A program made the position numbers and the translations under genes. From positions 1 through 15,428 of the forward strand of contig CAJTUQ010000052.1 in NCBI GenBank assembly GCA_910579335.1: 15,428 nt of DNA, given 5' to 3'. Below the pieces are notes generated by a model. That model was not told where the DNA came from. It saw only the letters and a program-made list of their open reading frames with translations, and searched no databases. Of the stretch, positions 1 through 5,491 are shown one piece after another (the stretch's first letter is position 1; each line of letters begins with the position of its first letter). The DNA is from an uncultured Dorea sp. GTDB lineage: Bacteria > Bacillota > Clostridia > Lachnospirales > Lachnospiraceae.

Positions 1-1
1 C

Positions 2-301
2 TCCTATGAAGGCGTTTTAAGAGAGGTAAGAGACAGGATTCACGAAGGACATTCGATGTTGACACATCCCTTGTCGGGAAGTGTCAAGCCAAATGAAACA
101 CCGTATAAATCAATTATGATATCGGAAGAAAGGAGGGGGATAGACGAGGAGTCGGTTTTGTTGATTGAGAACGCCATACATGCCTGTAAAAAGTTTGAAT
201 TTAAGTCGGACCGTTACCGGCAGGAAGTGTATGAAGATTTTCAGCTTATAGACTGCACTCTGATAGAAAGCGGAATGGCATCGGCGGATGCTCTGCACTA
301 G
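2..301 (+). CDS. grdX: GrdX family protein, C-terminal part (5' end outside window)
   Basis: The reading frame is open from base 2 and ends at TAG 299-301, giving about 99 residues, so the gene begins upstream of the window. The visible part contains IHEGHSMLTHPLSGSVKPNE followed by TPYKSI, which I recognise as the conserved block of GrdX, a small protein of unknown biochemical function encoded at the head of glycine reductase operons. A downstream ATG at 56 lies inside this conserved block and is therefore not the true start. Its position 113 bases before grdE, on the same strand, fits the usual grdX-grdE arrangement. The family assignment comes from remembered sequence similarity and context; no catalytic function can be stated. 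Confidence 0.85.
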   Translation, partial: SYEGVLREVRDRIHEGHSMLTHPLSGSVKPNETPYKSIMISEERRGIDEESVLLIENAIHACKKFEFKSDRYRQEVYEDFQLIDCTLIESGMASADALH

Positions 302-396
302 ACGGATGGACAGCACACCATCATGTCCGGCGCAGGAAGTAAGTCATTGCAGAGGTTATAAAACATTGCAGTTTTAAACAATAATATCAAAAAATT

Positions 397-405
397 AAAG
401 GAGGG
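397..405 (+). promoter_or_regulatory. Ribosome binding site deciding the GTG start of grdE
   Basis: AAAGGAGGG lies 9 bases upstream of GTG 415-417. It supports the non-ATG start for grdE, and there is no in-frame ATG nearby that would yield the family's usual N-terminus. Confidence 0.85.
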
Positions 406-414
406 AAACTAAAA

Positions 415-1695
415 GTGAGATTAGAATTGGGACACATTTACATCAAGGATATCCAGTTCGCAGCGGAGTCTAAGATTGAAGACGGTATCCTTTATGTATC
501 AGAGGAGGCTGCCAGAGCAGTGGCGCTTGAGGACGAGAAAATCAAGAGCGTATCATTTGACATCGCAAAACCGGGAGAGTCTGTAAGAATCACTCCGGTC
601 AAGGATGTTATCGAGCCGCGTGTGAAGGTGGAAGGAAGAGGAGGAATCTTTCCGGGAGTCATCGCAAAGGTAGATACTGTAGGAGACGGCAAGACTTATG
701 CCCTTAAGGGAATGGCTGTTGTTACGGCCGGAAAAATCGTTGGTTTCCAGGAAGGTATCATTGATATGACGGGACCGGGAGCTGATTATACTCCGTTTTC
801 AAAGACACTTAATTTGGTTATGGTATGTGAACCGGTTGACGGAATCAAGCCGCATGACTATGAGGCGGCGGTAAGATTTGCAGGATTCAGGGTAGCGGCA
901 TATATTGGGGAATTGGCGCGTGACCTGACTCCGGATGAGACGAAGGTTTACGAGACCTGCACGATCAAAGAAGGATTGGAGAAATATCCGAACCTTCCGA
1001 GAGTTGCTTATGTGCAGATGCTCCAGAGCCAGGGACTTCTTCACGATACATATGTATATGGCGTAGATGCAAAGAAAATTGTTCCGACGATTATGAGCCC
1101 GACCGAGGTTATGGACGGGGCTATCGTATCTGGTAACTGTGTATCCGCATGTGATAAGAATCCTACTTATGTGCATCTTAACAATCCGGTTGTTGAGGAT
1201 ATGTTCGAGCAGCATGGAAAGACGATCAACTTTGTGGCTCATATTATCACGAATGAGAACGTATATCTGGCGGACAAGCAGCGGTCCTCTGACTGGACGG
1301 CTAAGCTTTGCAAGATGTTAGATCTTGACGGCGCAATCGTTTCCCAGGAAGGATTTGGCAATCCGGATACGGATCTTATCATGAACTGCAAGAAGATTGA
1401 AGCTGAGGGTGTTAAGACAGTTATCATTACAGATGAGTATGCAGGACGTGACGGAAAGTCACAGTCTCTGGCAGATGCAGACCCGTCCGCAGATGCAGTG
1501 GTAACGGGCGGTAATGCAAATCAGGTAATTATCCTGCCGAAACTTGATAAAGTAATTGGAACCTTGGATTATGTTACAAAGATTGCAGGTGCAAGCGAGG
1601 AGACGCTCCGTGAGGACGGTTCTTTGGAAGTTGAGCTTCAGGTGCTTACCGGTGCAACGAATGAGACTGGTTTCAACAAGCTGAGTGCAAGATAG
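415..1695 (+). CDS. grdE: Glycine reductase complex protein B, pro-protein GrdE (alpha and beta subunits)
   Basis: This 426-residue protein is the pyruvoyl-containing part of glycine reductase protein B. In the family the pro-protein is cleaved between Asn and Cys, and the Cys becomes an N-terminal pyruvoyl group that forms a Schiff base with the amino group of glycine. The sequence shows SGNCVSACDKNP with Asn241-Cys242 at the expected cleavage site (Cys codon 1138-1140). Translation starts at GTG 415, set by a strong AAAGGAGGG. The length matches the family. grdB follows 17 bases after the stop, behind its own AAGGGAGG site, consistent with equal expression of the two protein B genes. Sarcosine- or betaine-specific paralogues (GrdG, GrdI) are related, but the grdX neighbour and full operon favour the glycine enzyme. 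The cleavage itself is inferred from the motif. Confidence 0.97.
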   Translation: MRLELGHIYIKDIQFAAESKIEDGILYVSEEAARAVALEDEKIKSVSFDIAKPGESVRITPVKDVIEPRVKVEGRGGIFPGVIAKVDTVGDGKTYALKGMAVVTAGKIVGFQEGIIDMTGPGADYTPFSKTLNLVMVCEPVDGIKPHDYEAAVRFAGFRVAAYIGELARDLTPDETKVYETCTIKEGLEKYPNLPRVAYVQMLQSQGLLHDTYVYGVDAKKIVPTIMSPTEVMDGAIVSGNCVSACDKNPTYVHLNNPVVEDMFEQHGKTINFVAHIITNENVYLADKQRSSDWTAKLCKMLDLDGAIVSQEGFGNPDTDLIMNCKKIEAEGVKTVIITDEYAGRDGKSQSLADADPSADAVVTGGNANQVIILPKLDKVIGTLDYVTKIAGASEETLREDGSLEVELQVLTGATNETGFNKLSAR

Positions 1696-1712
1696 GAAGG
1701 GAGGATAATAGA

Positions 1713-3023
1713 ATGGCTAAATTAAAAGTAGTTCACTACATCAATCAGTTCTTTGCGCAGATTGGTGGAGAAGAAAAAGCAGATTATCCGGCAGAAATCC
1801 GTGTGGGCGAGGTTGTTGGACCGGGTATGGCATTGACACAGAAATTCGGCGAGGACGCTGAAATCATCGCTACGATCGTATGTGGCGACTCATATTTTAA
1901 CGAGAATCTGGAAAAAGCAAAAGCAGATATCCTTGCAATGGTTAAAGAGCAGGCTCCGGACGTATTTGTTGCAGGACCGGCGTTCAATGCAGGACGTTAC
2001 GGCGTAGCATGCGGAACGATTGCGGCAGCGGTTCAGGAAGAGCTTGGAATCCCGGCTGTAACCGGTATGTATGTGGAAAATCCGGGTGCTGATATGTTTA
2101 GGACCCAGGTTTATATCGTATCCACAAAAAACAGTGCGGCAGGTATGAGAGATGCAGTAGGAAAGCTTGCTCCGCTGGCAGTGAAAGTCGGAAGAGGCGA
2201 GCCGATTGGCGCATCCTCACAGGAAGGCTATATTCCGAACGGTGTTGGCGTGAACTTCTTCGAGAAGGAGAGAGGCTCCAAGAGAGCGGTTAAGATGCTC
2301 CTTAAGAAGCTGGCTGACAAGCCGTTTGAGACAGAGTTCCCAATGCCTGATTTTGACAGGGTTGAACCGAATCCGGCAGTGAAGGATTTATCTCATGCTA
2401 AAATCGCACTTGTTACATCCGGTGGTATCGTGCCGAAGGGAAATCCGGACCACATCGAAAGCTCCAGTGCATCCCACTATGGCGAGTATGATATCGCAGG
2501 CGTTATGGATTTGACCGAGGAGACTTACGAGACCGCTCACGGCGGATATGACCCGGTATATGCAAATGAAGATTCTGACCGCGTACTGCCGGTTGACGTA
2601 CTCCGCGACATGGAGAAGGAAGGAAAGATTGGGGAGCTCCATCACCTGTTCTACACAACGACAGGAAATGGAACTGCAGTTGCATCATCGAAAGCATTTG
2701 CAGCAGAGTTTTCTGCAAAATTGAAAGCTGACGGTGTAGACGCAGTAATCCTCACCTCCACATGAGGCACCTGTACTCGTTGCGGTGCAACGATGGTGAA
2801 AGAAGTAGAGAGAGCAGGAATCCCTGTAGTACATATCTGTACGGTAACTCCTATTTCCATGACAGTAGGCGCTAACAGAATCGTGCCTGCTATCGCAATT
2901 CCACATCCTCTTGGAAATCCGGCATTGGATAAAGATGAGGAAAAAGAACTCCGCCGTAAGATTGTAGAGAAAGCATTAGATGCGCTTACAACCGAGGTGG
3001 ATGGACAGACAATATTTGATTAG
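1713..3023 (+). CDS. grdB: Glycine reductase complex selenoprotein B, GrdB (selenocysteine at UGA 2763-2765)
   Basis: GrdB is the selenoprotein subunit of protein B. With glycine bound to the pyruvoyl group of GrdE, it takes part in C-N bond cleavage and transfer of the carboxymethyl group to the selenium of GrdA. The frame is interrupted by TGA at 2763-2765 and continues without a break to TAG 3021-3023. Read through, it encodes 436 residues with selenocysteine at 351. The residues around it form LTST-U-GTCTRCG, the UxxCxxC redox motif of GrdB (U351, C354, C357). Reading TGA as a stop would remove 86 residues, including all of this motif. A hairpin just downstream resembles a bacterial SECIS. 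The start ATG at 1713 follows AAGGGAGG and gives the usual N-terminus MAKLKVVHYINQFF. The selenocysteine machinery (selA, selB, selC, selD) is not in the window. Confidence 0.96.
2763..2798 (+). promoter_or_regulatory. Selenocysteine codon with bacterial-type SECIS hairpin in grdB
   Basis: Directly after TGA 2763-2765 the sequence can fold. CACC 2768-2771 pairs with GGTG 2795-2798, and CGTTGC 2778-2783 pairs perfectly with GCAACG 2787-2792 around the loop GGT (2784-2786), with an asymmetric internal loop of 6 and 2 bases. The apical loop starts 21 bases after the T of the UGA. This is in the range at which SelB recognises bacterial SECIS elements, and a G/U-rich apical loop is typical. The fold is read by eye; SelB binding is inferred. 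Confidence 0.8.
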
Positions 3024-3025
3024 AG

Positions 3026-3167
3026 CACTTAGCGAAACATTGAACACTTGGCGAGGTTCTTTCGAGCCTAGTGAGAAAGTTCACCCTTGCGGTGTGTCTT
3101 TACGAGCTTAGTGCGAGACACATCTGTCCACTTAGCGAGGTAATGTCGAGGTTAGTGGAGCAGATGT
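3026..3167 (+). repeat. Cluster of imperfect inverted repeats (CACTTAGCGAG / CGAGCTTAGTG units) between grdB and trxB
   Basis: The 171-base grdB-trxB gap holds three forward units (CACTTAGCGA 3026-3035, CACTTGGCGAGG 3045-3056, CACTTAGCGAGG 3129-3140) and three opposite units (CGAGCCTAGTG 3063-3073, CGAGCTTAGTG 3103-3113, CGAGGTTAGTG 3147-3157). They can form successive hairpins: CACTTGGC 3045-3052 with GCCTAGTG 3066-3073 (one mismatch), GTGTCT 3094-3099 with AGACAC 3116-3121, and ACATCTG 3120-3126 with CAGATGT 3161-3167 extended by CCACT/AGTGG. No T-run follows, so this does not look like a terminator. It resembles REP/BIME-type intergenic repeats and could stabilise or mark mRNA ends; that function is inference. 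Confidence 0.75.
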
Positions 3168-3194
3168 TACCCTAAATAAGGAGAGCAACAGACA

Positions 3195-4139
3195 ATGAGC
3201 AAAATTTATGATGTTATTGTTCTTGGTGCAGGTCCTGCCGGTTTGGCGGCAGGACTGTACGCAGGAAGAAGCCGTCTTTCGGTTCTGATTATTGAAAAGG
3301 GTCAGGACGGCGGACAGATTGCAATTACAGACGAGATTGAGAACTATCCGGGACAAATCGTTGAGGGTGAGTCCGGCCCGTCTTTGATTGCAAGAATGAC
3401 CGAGCAGGCAGCAAAGTTCGGAGCGGAGAGAGTATCCGATACGATTAAGGAAGTGTGCCTTGAGGGAGAAGTTAAGGTCTTGAAGAGTGAAAAGTGCGAG
3501 TACCAGGGCAAAAATGTGATTATTGCTACCGGTGCACATGCAAGGCCGATTGGCTGCAAAGGCGAGGCGGAGTATACGGGAAAAGGAGTTTCCTACTGTG
3601 CAACCTGTGACGCCAATTTCTTTGAGGACTTTGAAGTGTACGTTGTAGGCGGCGGCGATTCCGCTGTTGAAGAAGCGATGTACCTGACTAAGTTTGCAAG
3701 AAAGGTAACGATTATACACAGACGTAATGAGCTGCGCGCAGCGAAATCCATTCAGGAGAAGGCATTTAAGAATCCGAAGATTGCGTTTATGTGGGATTCT
3801 GTTGTAGAGGAAGTCGGCGGAGACGATATCCTGCAGTGGATGAAGGTTAAGAATGTCAAGACCGGAGAGATTACGACGGTTGAGGCTGACGAGGACGACG
3901 GAATGTTCGGCGTGTTCGGATTTATCGGAACGATTCCGAACAGCAAGCCGTTTGAAGGTATTATCGACATGGACGAGCGCGGATACATCAAGACGGATGA
4001 TGACATGCATACGAATATTCCGGGAGTATATGCAGCGGGAGATGTCCGTATCAAGAGCCTGCGCCAGGTTGTAACTGCAGCAGCGGACGGCGCGATTGCG
4101 GCAGTCCAGGTAGAGCGCAGCATGTCGGACTACTTCTAA
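3195..4139 (+). CDS. trxB: Thioredoxin reductase (NADPH), glycine reductase associated
   Basis: This 314-residue FAD enzyme passes electrons from NADPH to the thioredoxin encoded next to it, which in turn reduces selenoprotein A after each turnover. The N-terminal FAD-binding motif GAGPAG is at 11-16. The redox-active disulfide is CATC at 135-138. The second Rossmann motif GGGDSA is at 152-157, followed by HRR at 175-177, the basic patch usually associated with NADPH preference. The C-terminal FAD motif AAGDVR is also present. Length and domain order match low-molecular-weight thioredoxin reductases. The ATG at 3195 follows AAGGAGAG. Its place inside the grd operon indicates a dedicated role in glycine reduction, although it could also serve general thiol metabolism. 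Confidence 0.97.
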   Translation: MSKIYDVIVLGAGPAGLAAGLYAGRSRLSVLIIEKGQDGGQIAITDEIENYPGQIVEGESGPSLIARMTEQAAKFGAERVSDTIKEVCLEGEVKVLKSEKCEYQGKNVIIATGAHARPIGCKGEAEYTGKGVSYCATCDANFFEDFEVYVVGGGDSAVEEAMYLTKFARKVTIIHRRNELRAAKSIQEKAFKNPKIAFMWDSVVEEVGGDDILQWMKVKNVKTGEITTVEADEDDGMFGVFGFIGTIPNSKPFEGIIDMDERGYIKTDDDMHTNIPGVYAAGDVRIKSLRQVVTAAADGAIAAVQVERSMSDYF

Positions 4140-4142
4140 AAA

Positions 4143-4205
4143 AGATATAGCTTAAAAACGTTATATCTGACGGCAATGGATTTAGAAATGCCGGCGCTTA
4201 TGCGC
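4143..4205 (+). other. Small hairpins directly after trxB
   Basis: Three short stems follow the trxB stop: AGATATA 4143-4149 with TATATCT 4162-4168, CGGCA 4171-4175 with TGCCG 4189-4193, and GCGC 4194-4197 with GCGC 4202-4205. None has a clear T-run, so a terminator is not supported. They may affect mRNA processing between trxB and trxA. The rest of this 327-base gap holds a large palindrome (4263-4400), and I see no gene in it. Confidence 0.4.
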
Positions 4206-4262
4206 GGCGGTATATTCTATACATTTACAGGTAATTGCGAAACTCTAATTTGCCAGTGCCGA

Positions 4263-4400
4263 ATTGTGCAACTTGTATACTCCATAAGCAGACCTTAGTT
4301 TACCGTCGGCACTTAGCTGCCGTATTTTGGCAGCTTATGTACCGCTACGGTAAACTTGGAGCAAAAGCGTGTCTGTGTTGGAATATACAAGTTGCACAAT
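4263..4400 (+). repeat. 138-bp nested palindromic element between trxB and trxA
   Basis: Perfect 17-bp outer arms, ATTGTGCAACTTGTATA 4263-4279 and its reverse complement 4384-4400, enclose perfect 10-bp arms AGTTTACCGT 4297-4306 and ACGGTAAACT 4347-4356. Inside these, CGG 4307-4309 can pair with CCG 4342-4344 and AGCTGCC 4315-4321 with GGCAGCT 4329-4335 around a short loop. CATAAGC 4283-4289 could pair instead with GCTTATG 4333-4339, so two inner folds compete. There is no coding sequence. The element could be a small non-autonomous mobile element (MITE-like) or a large operon-internal RNA structure. No convincing target-site duplication is visible; the flanks share only GA. Confidence 0.75.
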
Positions 4401-4466
4401 GACCCCGGCGAACACCTGGGTTTTGCAAACGCCTGTATACATTTATCAAGTAAGGAGGAGATTCCA

Positions 4467-4784
4467 ATGTTAGATTTAGACAAGACCAATTTTGAGGCGG
4501 AAGTGCTGAAAGCGGAAGGCTATGTATTCGTAGATTTCTACGGCGACGGATGCGTACCGTGCCAGGCTCTGATGCCGAAGGTGCATGAATTTGCAGATAC
4601 ATACGGTGATAAGCTGAAATTCACGTCCCTGAATACAACAAAGGCACGTCGTCTTGCTATCGCACAGAAGGTTCTTGGACTTCCTGTTATGGCTATTTAC
4701 AAGGATGGAGAGAAAGTAGAAGAACTGGTAAAAGACGACTGCACACCAGAGACAATTGAGGCAATGATTAAGAAATACGTCTAA
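4467..4784 (+). CDS. trxA: Thioredoxin with GCVPC active site, glycine reductase associated
   Basis: This 105-residue thioredoxin is the electron donor to glycine reductase, cycling between TrxB and selenoprotein A. The active site is G28-CVPC (Cys29, Cys32) in place of the usual WCGPC, a variant known for thioredoxins of amino-acid-reducing Clostridia. The cis-proline loop GLPVM (Pro73) and the typical C-terminal strand and helix are present. ATG 4467 was chosen because AAGGAGGAG (4452-4460) lies just upstream and the resulting N-terminus matches the thioredoxin fold. The frame stays open upstream to about 4356, but that extension runs through the right half of the intergenic palindrome and is unlikely to be translated. 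grdA starts 132 bases downstream. Confidence 0.96.
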   Translation: MLDLDKTNFEAEVLKAEGYVFVDFYGDGCVPCQALMPKVHEFADTYGDKLKFTSLNTTKARRLAIAQKVLGLPVMAIYKDGEKVEELVKDDCTPETIEAMIKKYV

Positions 4785-4823
4785 CCGGACGGTTTCTATA
4801 ATCATATAAATCAACTTTTTACG

Positions 4824-4861
4824 ACGGTTCGGCCGTTTGGGAGCGGCGGCAAGCAGCGGCC
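4824..4861 (+). other. GC-rich structured leader before grdA
   Basis: In the 132-base trxA-grdA gap, ACGG 4824-4827 can pair with CCGT 4833-4836. Alternatively GGCCG 4831-4835 can pair with CGGCC 4857-4861. No T-run follows. A TATAAT string at 4797-4802 has no matching -35, so a grdA promoter is not demonstrated. AAAGGAGAAG lies directly before the grdA start. Confidence 0.35.
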
Positions 4862-4916
4862 TGAAGTCTGGCTGAACTTAAAACAAACGGACTACAATGA
4901 AAGGAGAAGAATAATT

Positions 4917-5390
4917 ATGGCTATATTAGAAGGAAAAAAAGCAATAATTATCGGAGACCGTGATGGAATACCGGGACCGGCTATCGCTGAATGCGTTCAG
5001 ACAGCCGGAGCTGAAGTAGTATTCTCATCAACGGAGTGTTTCGTCTGAACGAGCGCAGGCGCAATGGATCTGGAAAACCAGAAGAGAGTTAAGGAATTTG
5101 CTGAGGAATACGGCGCAGAGAATTTAGTAGTAATTCTCGGTGCTGCAGAGGGCGAAGCTGCAGGCCTTGCAGCTGAGACTGTTACAGCAGGTGACCCGAC
5201 TTTCGCAGGTCCGTTGACAGGGGTCCAGCTTGGACTCACGACATATCACGTTTGTGAACCAGAGATGAAAGAAGAGTTTGACGAAGCAGTTTATGATGAG
5301 CAGATCAGTATGATGGAAATGGTACTTGACGTTGATGACATCATCAGTGAGATGAGTGCCATCAGGGATGAGTTCTGTAAGTTCTTATAG
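4917..5390 (+). CDS. grdA: Glycine reductase complex selenoprotein A, GrdA (selenocysteine at UGA 5046-5048)
   Basis: GrdA is the small selenoprotein of glycine reductase. Its selenol accepts the carboxymethyl group from protein B, and protein C then releases acetyl phosphate, leaving a Cys-Sec bond that thioredoxin reduces. The frame from ATG 4917 to TAG 5388-5390 contains an in-frame TGA at 5046-5048. Read as selenocysteine it gives 157 residues, the normal size. The site reads ECFV-U-TSAGAMDLENQ, the GrdA signature, with Cys41 and Sec44 forming a CxxU redox pair. Reading TGA as a stop would leave a 43-residue peptide and an orphan frame beginning near 5064. AAAGGAGAAG precedes the start. 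trxA lies just upstream and grdC about 100 bases downstream, behind a hairpin. Confidence 0.97.
5046..5082 (+). promoter_or_regulatory. Selenocysteine codon and candidate SECIS hairpin in grdA
   Basis: TGA 5046-5048 is followed by TCTGG 5069-5073 and CCAGA 5078-5082, which pair perfectly around AAAA. The loop begins 28 bases after the T of the UGA, within the range of bacterial SECIS elements. The stem is short and the loop lacks the G/U pattern seen in the grdB hairpin, so the codon call is strong but the SECIS boundaries are uncertain. Confidence 0.5.
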
Positions 5391-5425
5391 GCAGAACGCT
5401 CATTGCCATGACCAGACGTTAAACA

Positions 5426-5471
5426 GGGGCAGACCCTATGGTGACCCGCCGTGGGTCTGTCCCCTTATTTT
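5426..5471 (+). terminator. Terminator-like hairpin between grdA and grdC
   Basis: GGGGCAGACCC 5426-5436 pairs with GGGTCTGTCCCC 5453-5464, with one bulged T and a 16-base loop, followed by TTATTTT 5465-5471. It has the shape of an intrinsic terminator but sits inside the operon, before grdC. Partial termination here could make the upstream products, including GrdA, more abundant than protein C. The function is inferred. Confidence 0.65.
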
Positions 5472-5491
5472 GCAGAAAGGCGGAAAAACCA

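Noticed and set aside
302..414. Glycine riboswitch between grdX and grdE
   Set aside because: The 113-base gap is too short for a tandem glycine aptamer and I cannot see its conserved core; only a weak GGAC/GTCC hairpin and the ribosome site are visible.
799..1242. Minus-strand open frame opposite grdE (147 codons)
   Set aside because: No family resemblance, fully inside grdE, and no plausible ribosome site seen.
2763..2765. Premature stop or frameshift in grdB, with 2793-3023 as a separate small gene
   Set aside because: The frame is unbroken, the motif UxxCxxC and downstream similarity are those of GrdB, and a SECIS-like hairpin follows. TGA is a selenocysteine codon.
3026..3167. CRISPR array
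   Set aside because: Units are short, imperfect, alternate in orientation and lack uniform spacers; no cas genes are nearby.
3132..4010. Long minus-strand open frame (292 codons) opposite trxB
   Set aside because: It is a shadow of trxB codon use, with no recognisable domain, and it overlaps a strongly supported gene.
4356..4466. N-terminal extension of thioredoxin
   Set aside because: It would run through the right half of the palindrome, and a strong AAGGAGGAG site marks ATG 4467.
5064..5390. Independent 108-residue gene starting at ATG 5064
   Set aside because: This is the C-terminal part of GrdA after the selenocysteine codon; the N-terminal part and ribosome site are present at 4917.
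5438..5491. N-terminal extension of GrdC
   Set aside because: It would begin in the loop of the terminator-like hairpin, and ATG 5492 has a ribosome site and the expected family N-terminus.
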